64,000 nucleotides of DNA from Hyphomicrobiales bacterium (lineage in GTDB: Bacteria; Pseudomonadota; Alphaproteobacteria; Rhizobiales; Rhizobiaceae). Under the pieces are notes generated by a model. It ran no database searches and had not been told where the DNA came from. It was given only the letters and a program-made list of their open reading frames with translations. Below, piece after piece: positions 34,252-44,020 of this stretch. Both the position numbers and the translations under genes were made by a program. The stretch lies in contig UBUL01000019.1 of the NCBI GenBank assembly GCA_900468625.1, forward strand, positions 434,001 through 498,000. The letters are read 5' to 3'. Position 1 is the first letter of the stretch. The number at the start of each line of letters is the position of its first letter.

Positions 34252-35367
34252 ATGCGGAAATGGGCGGCGATTTTACCCTTGGTTGTCCTCGGCGCTTGTG
34301 CGAGGCCGTCCGATGGACCAAGCGCGCTCAATATTCGCAATGCAACGATGCCGATCACACAGCGAAAGATTCCGGTCCTGCCGCTCTCCCAGGCCCCGTT
34401 GGGCGCGCAGGTTGTTGCGCCATCCTATTCACCGACCGATCAGGGGCTTGCAAGCCTTCACTCAGGTGGTTTTTCGGAGGCGCGTCTGCGCCCGGGCGAT
34501 GTATTCGACGTAACCGTGCTGGATACCGGCGAAGACGGATTGCTGTCCGCCACACAGAGCAAGTCGCTCAATCTCGGCCGTTTCACCGTCGATTCGCGTG
34601 GTTTCGTCACCATGCCCTATGTCGGCAAGCAGCGTGTGATCGATTCGACCCCGGAAGGTCTGCAATCGCAGATCGTCACCGCCCTTAAAGGCTCTTCGGT
34701 CAACCCCCAGGCCGTGGTGACGGTTGTCGACAAGCCCTCCAGCGCCGTGACGGTCGATGGCAAGGTTCGCTCCGCAGGCCGCTTCCCGCTGACGGCGCGC
34801 AAGGAACGTGTGCTCGACGTGCTTGCCCTTGCCGGCGGCGCATCGTCTGCGCCCGCCAACACGACGATCACGCTGACGCGCGGATCGCAAAGGGCGACAG
34901 CGGCCCTGAGCCGCATCCTGCAGGATGATAAGCAGAACGTGCGGCTTGTGCCCGGCGATCAGCTGTTCGTCAGCGGCACCTCACAGACCTTCACGGCGCT
35001 TGGCGCCTTCAAGAGCGTTGGCGAGTTTCCCCTGGAGCCGGGCCAGACGACGTTGGCGCAAGCGCTTGCCCGCGCCGGCGGCCTGCTCGACGATCGCGCG
35101 GATTCCCGCAACTTCTACGTCTTCCGAAACCAGAAGATCTATTCGCCGGCTACGCCAGCCGTTACTTCGGTCAAGCCCGTCATTTACAGTGTCAACCTGA
35201 AAGAAGTCTCGAATTTCGTTCTCATGCAGCAGTTCAAGATGCAGGATGGCGACACGATTTACGCAAGCAACGCGGATATGGTCGATGCGGCCAAGCTGTT
35301 GACCGTCTATCAGAAGAGCGTTCCGACGGCCGCCGCACCGCTTCCCGGCAGTTCGTCTTCGAACTGA
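34252..35367 (+). CDS. Wza-type polysaccharide export outer-membrane lipoprotein
   Basis: The 371-residue lipoprotein has signal and lipobox MRKWAAILPLVVLGAC, with acylation expected at Cys16. It has the Poly_export (PES) domain (ARLRPGDVFDVTVLDTGEDG, then VDSRGFVTMPYVGKQRV), followed by two SLBB-like domains (VDGKVRSAGRFPLTARKERVLDVLALAGG, then LGAFKSVGEFPLEPGQTTLAQALARAGG). Such proteins form the outer-membrane channel for capsule or exopolysaccharide. AAGGAG precedes the ATG. No glycosyltransferase, Wzc or polymerase gene is adjacent, so its polysaccharide is unknown. It converges on the type VI kinase gene, leaving 15 bases. Confidence 0.9.
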   Translation: MRKWAAILPLVVLGACARPSDGPSALNIRNATMPITQRKIPVLPLSQAPLGAQVVAPSYSPTDQGLASLHSGGFSEARLRPGDVFDVTVLDTGEDGLLSATQSKSLNLGRFTVDSRGFVTMPYVGKQRVIDSTPEGLQSQIVTALKGSSVNPQAVVTVVDKPSSAVTVDGKVRSAGRFPLTARKERVLDVLALAGGASSAPANTTITLTRGSQRATAALSRILQDDKQNVRLVPGDQLFVSGTSQTFTALGAFKSVGEFPLEPGQTTLAQALARAGGLLDDRADSRNFYVFRNQKIYSPATPAVTSVKPVIYSVNLKEVSNFVLMQQFKMQDGDTIYASNADMVDAAKLLTVYQKSVPTAAAPLPGSSSSN

Positions 35368-35382
35368 GAAGCAGTGCCGGAG

Positions 35383-36288
35383 CTAATCTATCAAGGCAAG
35401 GGCCGCCATCGCATTTGGCGGTCTGTTTGAAGGATTGCTATCCGCCAGGTGCCGAGCGGCGGCTCTTAGCTGCCTGATTGATGCATCCGCTCCGTCGCAA
35501 TGCTTGAGAAGCAGGTCTATCACGCAGCCGGCTGAGTAGAGATCGGCACTAAACTGCATGGCGCTCTCGGCAGAAATTTCCGGCGCGGCGAAACCCGGCG
35601 TTGCCGCCTTGGCAATGTCGAGCTCCCAATATCGGCTCCCGCATTTTATAGCCGTACCGAAATCGGCGATCTTCAGCCGGTTGAAGTCGCCGTCGTTAAG
35701 CAGAATATTGGCCGGCGACATATCGCCATGGACATAGCCGGCCTGGTGAAGCGCGCTCAGCCCGCCAAGTATGGATTTCGCTCCTGCTTTGACATCGGCC
35801 GATGAAAGCGGGCTTCCCGCCAAGCGCTGCGACAAAGAGGCTTCGATCCATTCCATAATGATTGCCGGGCGCCCGTCAGGCAGTCGGACGGCGCATTGCG
35901 TGGCAGCAAGATTGCTGCCCGAAAGCATCATGCCGATATTTGCTTCGCGCAGGAGCATGGCTCTGGCAGCCGCCTCGTTCGCACGATCTGCACCTATCGT
36001 TTTCATGGCATGAATCGTGCCGAGATCGCGATGGCGCAAACGGCAGATTTCCGTCCGCTCGTTGCGGTGCACGACCGCCTCGACGAGAAACGTGTTTGCG
36101 ATGAAAGACGGCTCGCTTTCTGTCAAAGACGGCAGGCGCCGGTCCAGCGCATCACGCAATCGATCGACCAGAAGGTTACGGATCTCCGTCGGCCGCTCGG
36201 CTTTGCCATCATGCGTTAGAAGATGCAGCAATTCGGCAAAGCTTGCCGCAATCTTCCGCATATCCTCGTTACCCGGATTTGCGCTCAT
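35383..36288 (-). CDS. Type VI-associated Ser/Thr protein kinase (PpkA/ImpN)
   Basis: The 301-residue kinase has an unusual N-terminal ~60-residue extension and no glycine-rich loop of normal form, but the lysine (HAMKTI, Lys96), the catalytic loop VHGDMSPANILL (Asp189, Asn194) and DFG (209-211) are intact. It has no transmembrane segment, unlike Pseudomonas PpkA. It corresponds to ImpN of R. leguminosarum and is the last gene of the leftward unit; its ATG overlaps the stop of the TagF-phosphatase gene (ATGA). It probably phosphorylates TssL or the FHA protein to switch the system on. Confidence 0.87.
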   Translation of the reverse strand: MSANPGNEDMRKIAASFAELLHLLTHDGKAERPTEIRNLLVDRLRDALDRRLPSLTESEPSFIANTFLVEAVVHRNERTEICRLRHRDLGTIHAMKTIGADRANEAAARAMLLREANIGMMLSGSNLAATQCAVRLPDGRPAIIMEWIEASLSQRLAGSPLSSADVKAGAKSILGGLSALHQAGYVHGDMSPANILLNDGDFNRLKIADFGTAIKCGSRYWELDIAKAATPGFAAPEISAESAMQFSADLYSAGCVIDLLLKHCDGADASIRQLRAAARHLADSNPSNRPPNAMAALALID

Positions 36289-37670
36289 GTTGCGCCGACG
36301 ACGATGGCGCTGACATTCTCGCGGCAATTGGCGATGAGTGCTTCCTGGATCAGTGCTTCGGCTGCCTGCTCCAGCGGCGTCTCGATCAGGATCTCGGCAA
36401 TGACGCGATCTGTCAACGTGCGTGAAAGGGAGCCGCTGGCAAGCAGAAGGCGGTCGCCGCGCTGGAGCTTATCGGCAACAGCTTCCGATACGAACTGATC
36501 TTTGAGCCCCAGGCCTCGGCCGAGGGTCCGCCGAATTCCGATGTCGACATGGTCGCGGGTCAGTAGCCGCATCATTGCGTCGCGCAGCAGATAGAATCGG
36601 GCATCTCCTGCCCATATGGCCGTGAACTCACCGTCTGCCAGCGCTGCCGTGACGATACTGGCGACGGGAGGCTCGTGCTCCGCGGTAGAGGCCTTGGCGC
36701 GCAGCATCGCATGGGCATGGCTGAGCTTGCTCTTGATATCCTGCGCCAGGGCCTGCAGTGCGTCACGCGGCGGGATACCGGCGAGGATTCCGGTGGTGAT
36801 CCGCGCTGCTTCAATGGCCGCGATACCATCGCCGACGCCATCGGCAATTGCGAAGATATAGGGTGCGGCGCCCACAAGAAGCGCATCGGCATTCAATGAA
36901 AGGCGCGTTCCGGCGTGGCTGGCGTGGCTGTGCGCTATCGTAAATTCCGACCGCATTGCCGCTGTCATTGGCGGCGTTTCGGTCGGCGCAGGTACAATGG
37001 CTCGCTCCGGCGGCGCGGCAGCTGCCGGCAACATTGGCACTTCCGCGGTAATGAGCTTGACGAAATCCTGCGCTGTGGGGGCCGCCATTGTGCGGAACCC
37101 CTTGCCGTGGCGGCTGCCGGGGCTGATGCGCCACCAGAGCGATGCCGGTGGTGCGTCGCTGCCTTTCGTTGCCGGCTGCAACGCACCCGATTGTTTGTCG
37201 ATGAAGGGCGGGCGAAGTCTCTTGATGCCTTCGACGAAACGCTGCATCTCGAAATCGGCCTTGTCGGAGGTCTCCGCCAGTGCTTCTGCAGCGGTAAACC
37301 AGCTGTCATCTTCGCACAGATCGCGCAATTGGCCCGAGAAGCGCTGCAGCTGGGCAGCTATGATCAAAGGGAAACTTCGACCGACGCGATCGCGGCTGGG
37401 CAGGAGAACGCCGGCAATGGCAGAGGGCGCCCAGACGCCCTTGTCCACGGCGAAACGCCAGGCCGCAGCCGAGTGAAACAGCCGGCGCCAATCCGATCCC
37501 AATGCTCCTTCGAGTGCGATCAGGCCGCTGCGGACCCATCGATCGAGTTCACTTTGCAGACGCAGGCCAATTGCCGAGGAAACGAAATCGCCGTGGGTCG
37601 GCAATTTCCCGAAAAAGCCGATCGCGTCGGCTTGCAACGGTGATTGGGTGCGGGCGAGCGGTTCGTTCAT
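36285..37670 (-). CDS. tagF: TagF-PP2C phosphatase fusion (ImpM)
   Basis: The 461-residue protein has an N-terminal TagF/ImpM domain (ADAIGFFGKLPTHGDFVS, WRFAVDKGVWAPSAIAGVLLPSRDRVGRSFPL, residues ~15-150) and a C-terminal PP2C-type Ser/Thr phosphatase (from ~245: LSLNADALLVG, FAIADGVGDG, TAIWAGDARFYLL and NVSAIVV). In other bacteria TagF and PppA are separate negative regulators of type VI assembly, so the fusion probably combines repression and dephosphorylation. It starts 10 bases after tssM and overlaps the kinase gene. Confidence 0.9.
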   Translation of the reverse strand: MNEPLARTQSPLQADAIGFFGKLPTHGDFVSSAIGLRLQSELDRWVRSGLIALEGALGSDWRRLFHSAAAWRFAVDKGVWAPSAIAGVLLPSRDRVGRSFPLIIAAQLQRFSGQLRDLCEDDSWFTAAEALAETSDKADFEMQRFVEGIKRLRPPFIDKQSGALQPATKGSDAPPASLWWRISPGSRHGKGFRTMAAPTAQDFVKLITAEVPMLPAAAAPPERAIVPAPTETPPMTAAMRSEFTIAHSHASHAGTRLSLNADALLVGAAPYIFAIADGVGDGIAAIEAARITTGILAGIPPRDALQALAQDIKSKLSHAHAMLRAKASTAEHEPPVASIVTAALADGEFTAIWAGDARFYLLRDAMMRLLTRDHVDIGIRRTLGRGLGLKDQFVSEAVADKLQRGDRLLLASGSLSRTLTDRVIAEILIETPLEQAAEALIQEALIANCRENVSAIVVGAT

Positions 37671-37680
37671 AGGCCGACCG

Positions 37681-40600
37681 TCAAAATTGCGCCGGGCAAC
37701 TGAAATCGGACAATGCCTGTAGCCGGAAAGGATTGAGCACCGAACCGAACTGCACGTCGAATTCCGCCACTTGACCCTTGTCTTCAAATCTCGCCCGGAA
37801 GAGATCGGGAGCCTGAACAGTCACCTGGGCGGCATCGAACAGGCGGAACGGTGACCAGTCTCCGCTCTGTGTGATGGCCGGCTGCAAACCCCCGGGAAAA
37901 AATCTGACTTTGGATTGATTTTCCGTGCCAGCCGCCGGCCACGCGATGGATTTTGGCACTATCTGGCCGTGATTATAAAGAACATGCTCGCCGACGATAT
38001 CAACCATCACGGCATTGGCCGAATCCGACAGCGAGACGGGCTTCACATTGATGGAGATCGCAGGCTTCTCACTGCCTGCGGGAAAGAAAGCGTGCTCGAT
38101 CTTGCTGGCGTTTTCGAACTGAGCGATTGCCTGGCTTGGAATGCTGTCGCCTCCGAAGGTGCCGCGCCAGCCCCAGGGTTGGGCGCTCGTGTCGACAAAT
38201 GCTTCCAAACGGTTCTTGAAGAAGGACTGGAACAGGCCCTGCGGTCCGAACAGCCGGACGAAATCCGCCATGGCGATATCCTGGCCCGATTTTCGGTCGA
38301 AGGGGTAGCGACCGGTGACGATGCGGGCGCAAAGATCGGCACCTTCGGCAGCCCAAAGATCATTGATGCGGCCGCGGGCGGTCTTGACTGCAAGCGAGCC
38401 AATATCGGCCGCAACCGCAACCATCCAGGCATCGGCAGGCGCCGGCAGCCCGCGTGCCTGCTGGACCAAATCCTGATTGGCATTGGCGAGCTGACCACCG
38501 GCATCGAAGACACGCGCGACCTCTGCCGTCGAATTCGCAGCGCGCGACAGCTGGCCGTAAATGTTCTGCAGGATCGGCTGGAGAGCCTGGATTTGCGAGC
38601 GCGGCTTGTCACTGCTGCCGTCGGTCTTTCCGCTCTGGGAAGCCGGTTGCGTATTGGCGGAATTTGCCTCAAGTGCTGCTCGCAGCGGTCCGTAGGGATC
38701 GGGTGCGCTGACTGCGCTTGTGGTCGCCGCCGTCAGTGCTGCATCTGGAACATCAACAAGCGAGGCGACTTCGGCATCTGCTGCCGGGCGCAAGTCGGTG
38801 GCGCTGGCAATTGATTTCAGCACCATTTCGACAGGGCTCGGATTGGCCGCCAGAATGCGCGCCGTCTCGGTCGCATCGGCAAGGTTGCTCGATGGGCGTA
38901 CCTGGAGATCGGCAAGCAGCGAAGACCATCGCTGCTGTAATGCATCGAAATAGAGCTGGAGTGCGGCTTGGGAAATTGCATCCGTGGTCATTCCCGAAAG
39001 AGCTGGGCCGTTGTCGCCGCGAACCCATTGCTCCCTAAGCGCTTCCGTGGCTGCTTCCGCGACCATCGGCAACACCACGTCGCGGTAGCCTTTGCCGGTG
39101 AAAATTCCCGGAATTCCATCGCGCAGCGTCGCCTTGGATTTACGCTGGAAGATCTGGGCGCCCAACGGCCCCAATGCATCGGCGGGAAGCCACGCATCGA
39201 GCTGGCGGGCCTGACGGGAATGGACGAGAATATCATAGGCTCGGGCTGCAAGACCTTGCGCATGGATCGTCTCCCGCGCCTTGGCGATCAGGCTATTGTC
39301 CAGCTCGATCGGCGGCAGACTGCCCGCAGTCATCGCCCCGACATGGCCAACCAGTGCCCTGCGCGCCGCGGATCGTCCGTCGCCGGGATAAAGTGCCGCA
39401 AACATGTCCTCCGACTGCTGCGAGACGAAATCCTTGTCGATAGGCCCCAGCCCGCCGAGCATGCCGTAGAGCTTCAATGTATCGAAAGTCTTCTGGACAT
39501 CCGAGGTCTGCCTGAGCTCCTTTTGAAGTTCCACCAGCATGCGTGGCAAAAGAAGCGCGTTCAACGCACGCTGATAGGCGCCGCGCTGACGGCTGGTGAT
39601 CTTGTCTTCCTGGTCGAGGCCAAAACTCGTCGGCCAGACCTGTGCCTCGTCGAAGCTGCCGGTGACGGCGCGCAGATTGTCGAGCGCCGGAAGGATCCGC
39701 AGAAAATCCGCATCGGTGACGTCGCGCACCTGAATGCCATTTGCGAGCTTCTCGTAATTGTCGATGCGCCGTTCGGCCGCGGCGATCGCGCGCGAATTCT
39801 GAAAATAGGCCGCCGTCCAGCCGGTAAAGACGATTGCAAGCGCGATCGCTGCAGCGCCGTAAGCAATTCGCCTGATCATGGTCTGCCGGCCCGACAGGCG
39901 CCTGTCACGGGCAACCAGCGACGCCTCGCCGAAGATCACGTCCTTGAAGAGACGCGACAGGAAATAGCTTCGGCGCGTGCGTGGCGTATCCGTCTTGCGG
40001 CTTTGCGTGCCGGAAGCGAAATAGACGCCGCGAACCAGCGGAGATTCCACCAGATTGGAGGAGGAGCAAAGCTCGGCCAGCAGCTCCTGCAGGCGCTCGC
40101 CCAATGAGGCAAGCTCCGCGGGAAAGCGGAAAATGCGGCCGCGGACTTCGACGTTCGGCTCCTGCTGCAGGCGCTCGATCAGCATGGCATCGACGCGCTG
40201 CTGCAATAGCGCGAATTCCTCCATGAAACGCTCGGGCAGGTTCTGGCCTTTGTAACTCTCATCGAGATTGAAGGTCGTGCCCCAGACCTGCTCGCGGTCC
40301 GTTTTGGCAAGACCATCGAAGAACTCGACAAAGCCGGTCAAAAGATCGGCCTTCGTCAAGACGACATAGACCGGCACGCGCGCATGCAGGTACTCGTCGA
40401 GCTCCGATAGGCGCTTGCGAATGGAACGCACTTCTTCGAGCTGCTCCTCGTGATCACGGCTAAGAAGATCGCCGATCGAGAACGTGACAAGCGCGCCGTT
40501 GATCGGCTGCGAGCGGCGATACTTGCGCAACAGCCCGAGAAAGCCTTCCCATCCGGCCTTGGATGCACCGTTCAAATCATCCTGTGTGGTATACCGACCG

Positions 40601-41166
40601 GCGGTGTCGATCAGGATCGCTTCTTCGGCGAACCACCAATTGCAGTTGCGCGTGCCGCCGGCACCCTGCACGGAGTTGCTTCCCATCGCATCGCCAAGCG
40701 GGAACTTCAGTCCGGAATTGGTGAGCGCAGTCGTCTTTCCCGATCCCGGTGCGCCGAAGATGACATACCAGGGCAGCTCGTAGATGTAACCGAAGCGCTT
40801 CTTGCTGATACGGCGCAGAAGCAGCAGCGCTTCTTTCAAGCGGCCATGGATTTCGCCGACTTCCGCCTGCTGGCTGGCGGCATCGTCGGCAATACCCTCC
40901 ACAAGTGCCTTGTCGCGTTTGCGGGCGCGCAGCGTCGAGATCAGCATGTAGATCAGCCAGCCCGCTATGATCACGCCGATCGCGATCATCCGTGCGGTGG
41001 CGCTCGACAGCGGCTTGAAACTGCTATAGCCGGCGATCGAGCCGTAGAACCAGATGACGACGCAGATTGCTGCAACCCAGATCAGCGATATGAACCGCTG
41101 CCCGAGCAGACCGGCATAAGCCGAGACGTAGGAGCGAAGCGTGTAAAACGCGCCGAGCGGATTCAT
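37681..41166 (-). CDS. tssM: Type VI membrane complex protein TssM (IcmF/ImpL)
   Basis: The 1161-residue inner-membrane protein anchors the type VI trans-envelope complex with TssL. It has two N-terminal membrane helices (about 25-45 and 57-77), a cytoplasmic domain with Walker A GAPGSGKT at 138-145 and Walker B AILIDTAGRY, and a third helix (AAAIALAIVFTGWTAAYF) near residue 440. A long periplasmic part follows, containing the IcmF-related and C-terminal VasK domains. The nucleotide site is intact, as in Agrobacterium. It overlaps tssL by 4 bases. There is no separate tssJ lipoprotein gene, as usual in this clade. Confidence 0.95.
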   Translation of the reverse strand: MNPLGAFYTLRSYVSAYAGLLGQRFISLIWVAAICVVIWFYGSIAGYSSFKPLSSATARMIAIGVIIAGWLIYMLISTLRARKRDKALVEGIADDAASQQAEVGEIHGRLKEALLLLRRISKKRFGYIYELPWYVIFGAPGSGKTTALTNSGLKFPLGDAMGSNSVQGAGGTRNCNWWFAEEAILIDTAGRYTTQDDLNGASKAGWEGFLGLLRKYRRSQPINGALVTFSIGDLLSRDHEEQLEEVRSIRKRLSELDEYLHARVPVYVVLTKADLLTGFVEFFDGLAKTDREQVWGTTFNLDESYKGQNLPERFMEEFALLQQRVDAMLIERLQQEPNVEVRGRIFRFPAELASLGERLQELLAELCSSSNLVESPLVRGVYFASGTQSRKTDTPRTRRSYFLSRLFKDVIFGEASLVARDRRLSGRQTMIRRIAYGAAAIALAIVFTGWTAAYFQNSRAIAAAERRIDNYEKLANGIQVRDVTDADFLRILPALDNLRAVTGSFDEAQVWPTSFGLDQEDKITSRQRGAYQRALNALLLPRMLVELQKELRQTSDVQKTFDTLKLYGMLGGLGPIDKDFVSQQSEDMFAALYPGDGRSAARRALVGHVGAMTAGSLPPIELDNSLIAKARETIHAQGLAARAYDILVHSRQARQLDAWLPADALGPLGAQIFQRKSKATLRDGIPGIFTGKGYRDVVLPMVAEAATEALREQWVRGDNGPALSGMTTDAISQAALQLYFDALQQRWSSLLADLQVRPSSNLADATETARILAANPSPVEMVLKSIASATDLRPAADAEVASLVDVPDAALTAATTSAVSAPDPYGPLRAALEANSANTQPASQSGKTDGSSDKPRSQIQALQPILQNIYGQLSRAANSTAEVARVFDAGGQLANANQDLVQQARGLPAPADAWMVAVAADIGSLAVKTARGRINDLWAAEGADLCARIVTGRYPFDRKSGQDIAMADFVRLFGPQGLFQSFFKNRLEAFVDTSAQPWGWRGTFGGDSIPSQAIAQFENASKIEHAFFPAGSEKPAISINVKPVSLSDSANAVMVDIVGEHVLYNHGQIVPKSIAWPAAGTENQSKVRFFPGGLQPAITQSGDWSPFRLFDAAQVTVQAPDLFRARFEDKGQVAEFDVQFGSVLNPFRLQALSDFSCPAQF

Positions 41167-42683
41167 CGTACATCCCCCGCCGTCGTTGAAGGCGCCGTAT
41201 TCCCGGTTTCAATTTGCGGCGTTGCCTGTGGATTGAGAGCGGCGTCGCCAAGGCGCTGCGCAGGATCTGTCAGCACCAGGATTTCGGTTCTCCGATTGGC
41301 TTCGCGGCCCTCCGGCGTGTCGTTGCTTGCCAGGGGATCGCTGTCGGCGCGGCCCTCGGTCAGGATGGCATCCTTGCCGGTATAGGCGCCGAGAATGTCA
41401 CCGACCGCCCGGGCGCGAGCCTCGGAAAGATGCCAGTTCGACGGAAACTGCGCGGTGCGGATTGGCACGTTGTCGGTATAGCCGACGACGACGGCGCGGA
41501 ATTTTTCCGAAGCCAGCGCGCCGCCGATGCGCTGGAGGAGATCGCGGAATTTACCGCTGACCTCGGCGCTGCCCGTTTCGAACAGACCGGAATTGTTGAT
41601 GCGGACCAGCAATCGTCCATTGGAGTTGGAAAGCGTGACCAGCTTCCGATCGACTTCCGGCTGCAGAAAGGCGAGCAGGTTGTCGAGCGGCGTCGGCTGC
41701 GGCTTGACGGCCGGCGGCGGTGCCTGGGGTAGCCTCTTTGCGGGCGGAGGCGTCTGCGCGACGACCTCCTTCGGCTTGTCGATCAGGATGCTTGGCGTGT
41801 CGCGTGGTGGCAGGTTGGCCAGGCGCTCGAAGGTCGCGTCGGAGGCACGGTTGAGCGAAAGCGTGAAGAACATGTAGCCGAACGCAAACAAAAGCGCGAG
41901 CACGGAAAGGATCGTCCAAAGTGCTACGGCCGTGCGCAACGGCTTATGGCGTGCCGAAACACCGCGCCAATGCGGCGACAGCTCGCGCTCGAAGACGCCG
42001 TACTGACCGAGAAGCGTCTTATAGAGGCTGTCGCGGATGCGCCCGAGTTCCAGCGATCCGCGCGGCGAAACGCGCGTACGGCCCTCGAAGGCGAGCGACA
42101 GGCAGAGATAGATGAGAAGCAGCAGGTCCTTGTTGGTGCCGGGGCTCTGCTGGAAATGAAAAAGAAGATCGAAGACGCGATCACCGCCGGTCACGTCCAT
42201 GTGGAAGGTCGAGACGAGACCGGACCGCGCCCAGCCGGCGCGCACGCCCCAAGGCTTGCTCAAAACCACGTCGTCGATGGTCGCGCACATGACATAGTGC
42301 GCCGCGCGCGCCCGTTCCGGGCTGATGCGCGCACTTGCAAGGTCGCGCTCGTAGCGTCCGACCGCATCGACCGTCACCCGCCTGAGTTCGGCAATGTCGG
42401 GCTGTTCTTCCGTGTTGCGCAGGCTGTGCGCGAGATTGAGCAATGGCGCTGCCGAGCGCACGAGGGTCGGAACGTCATCGCCGCCGAAGCGAAAATCGCG
42501 CACCAGCGCATCGACGGACCAGCCGCCATTTTCATCGCCAGTCATGTTGGCCGGCTGGCGGTCCAGCTCCTCATCGAGAAAATCGGCCATCTTGCGGGCA
42601 ACGTCGTTCTTGCGTGCACCGTCCTTGGTCAGCTCGATGATCGTCGGCAGCTCGTGCCAGGGTGTTGAGCGCGGTGTGTTCAT
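41163..42683 (-). CDS. tssL: Type VI protein TssL with C-terminal OmpA-like peptidoglycan-binding domain (ImpK)
   Basis: The 506-residue protein has a cytoplasmic DotU domain (about 60-250), a membrane segment (VALWTILSVLALLFAFGYMFF) and a proline-rich linker. It ends in an OmpA-like domain (LVRINNSGLFETGSAEV, VVVGYTDNVP, NWHLSEARARAVGDIL and EANRRTEILVL) that can hold the complex to peptidoglycan. The N-terminus reads MNTPRSTPWHELPT, placing a Thr at position 14, the site phosphorylated by the kinase in Agrobacterium TssL. It is coupled to tssK and tssM by 4-base overlaps. Confidence 0.95.
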   Translation of the reverse strand: MNTPRSTPWHELPTIIELTKDGARKNDVARKMADFLDEELDRQPANMTGDENGGWSVDALVRDFRFGGDDVPTLVRSAAPLLNLAHSLRNTEEQPDIAELRRVTVDAVGRYERDLASARISPERARAAHYVMCATIDDVVLSKPWGVRAGWARSGLVSTFHMDVTGGDRVFDLLFHFQQSPGTNKDLLLLIYLCLSLAFEGRTRVSPRGSLELGRIRDSLYKTLLGQYGVFERELSPHWRGVSARHKPLRTAVALWTILSVLALLFAFGYMFFTLSLNRASDATFERLANLPPRDTPSILIDKPKEVVAQTPPPAKRLPQAPPPAVKPQPTPLDNLLAFLQPEVDRKLVTLSNSNGRLLVRINNSGLFETGSAEVSGKFRDLLQRIGGALASEKFRAVVVGYTDNVPIRTAQFPSNWHLSEARARAVGDILGAYTGKDAILTEGRADSDPLASNDTPEGREANRRTEILVLTDPAQRLGDAALNPQATPQIETGNTAPSTTAGDVR

Positions 42684-44020
42684 TCTCTAAGAGCCCACAG
42701 TTCCATCTCCAGGCCGGGGAAGTCGCCCGCAAGATGCAGCGCGATCGCGCCGGAGGTATCAAGCTGTTTCCAAAGCGGATTTTTCGTATCGAGTTCGAAA
42801 TAGATCGTGCCCGACCGGTAGGGCAGCTGCCGCGGCAGCACGGGGAGGGGGCGGACGGGAATACCCGGCAGCGCCACATTGACGAGCTCGGCTATCCGCT
42901 CCACAGGCCCGACCTTGATCTGAGCTGGCAGTTTGCGCCTGACATCCTCGGCTGACATTTCGGCGCGAACGGCCAGCACGAAGCCGGCATCCTTGAGAAG
43001 CGACCGGTCGTTGATGGTGCCGACGCGCACGTCGTGACGCCGTTCGATGAGTTCGATCGCAACCGCTGCCTGTTCGAGAACTGCGGAAAGAGACGCACGC
43101 AGATCGTTGAAAACAAAAGCAAACGTCGCCTTGAGATCATCGTGGCGGTAGGGCGGGAAATCGCTGGCGCGCTTGCGGTCGGTCGTGAACGTGGCAAGTT
43201 CGCCCGCAAGCTGGATGCATTCCTCGTAAAAGGTTATCGGGTGCATCCGCGATGCGTTTGCCGCGATATGGCGCAGCATCGGATCGGCGCGATTGAGGAT
43301 ATGCAGCAGAAAATAATCGCCGACCTCTGCGGTCCCACGTACCGTCGGATCGCCGATGCGTTCGGCGATCGCTTCGGCGCGGTGGCGGACGATACCGAGC
43401 AACTCGGTGACGAGTTCGGTCAGCCGTGCTTGGGCCGAACAATTCAGCGAAGGGGCGATATAATCCGGATCGAGAATGACCGACCGGTCCGAGCGAACCT
43501 CGATGATACGGGCAAGGCCGATCAGGTCGTAACCGGCGAGCTCGTCGCCGGTCTTCAGGTAACGCAGGCTCAGGCGGCCGACGTCGATCGGCGCCATGAA
43601 GTCGGTCTCAATATTCGCATCCGGCGCCTCATACTGCGAGGCGGTGATGCGCACGCTGTTGCGCATCGCGCTGCCGTTCATGGCGACGTCGGCTCTGCCG
43701 GGCTGGCGCGCCGGCAGAGCCAGATAGACGATGGCATTCATCGTGGAATCGTCAAGTTCAAGCGGCGGAGGCAGATCGGCGTCGATCGGCGCTTCGAACG
43801 GCGTGCCGTCGGGCAGGATGCCGCGCAGGTTCGACAAAGCAAATTGGCCGATCGCCAGCGCACTGCGATCGATGCCGATCTCCGCAATGCCCCAAGGATA
43901 GGGCGCAAGTCCCCGCGCCGTCGTGCGCACTAGCCGCTCCGTCCAGCGGTCGGCCTGCTGGAAGTGCTGCACGCGAAGGAACATGCCCTCGCTCCAAGCC
44001 ACGCGATTTTCGTTCTTCAT
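42680..44020 (-). CDS. tssK: Type VI baseplate protein TssK (ImpJ)
   Basis: The 446-residue TssK starts with the conserved NRVAWSEGMFLRVQHFQQADRW (residues 4-25; family pattern W-EGMFL-PQHFQ) and ends in the C-terminal head domain that contacts the membrane complex. TssK trimers link the baseplate wedge (TssEFG) to TssL/TssM. It is of normal length and is coupled to tagH upstream and tssL downstream by 4-base overlaps. Confidence 0.95.
   Translation of the reverse strand: MKNENRVAWSEGMFLRVQHFQQADRWTERLVRTTARGLAPYPWGIAEIGIDRSALAIGQFALSNLRGILPDGTPFEAPIDADLPPPLELDDSTMNAIVYLALPARQPGRADVAMNGSAMRNSVRITASQYEAPDANIETDFMAPIDVGRLSLRYLKTGDELAGYDLIGLARIIEVRSDRSVILDPDYIAPSLNCSAQARLTELVTELLGIVRHRAEAIAERIGDPTVRGTAEVGDYFLLHILNRADPMLRHIAANASRMHPITFYEECIQLAGELATFTTDRKRASDFPPYRHDDLKATFAFVFNDLRASLSAVLEQAAVAIELIERRHDVRVGTINDRSLLKDAGFVLAVRAEMSAEDVRRKLPAQIKVGPVERIAELVNVALPGIPVRPLPVLPRQLPYRSGTIYFELDTKNPLWKQLDTSGAIALHLAGDFPGLEMELWALRE

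Noticed and set aside
38968-40107. 379-codon plus-strand frame opposite tssM
   Set aside because: It is antisense to an intact 1161-residue TssM and has no recognisable domain.
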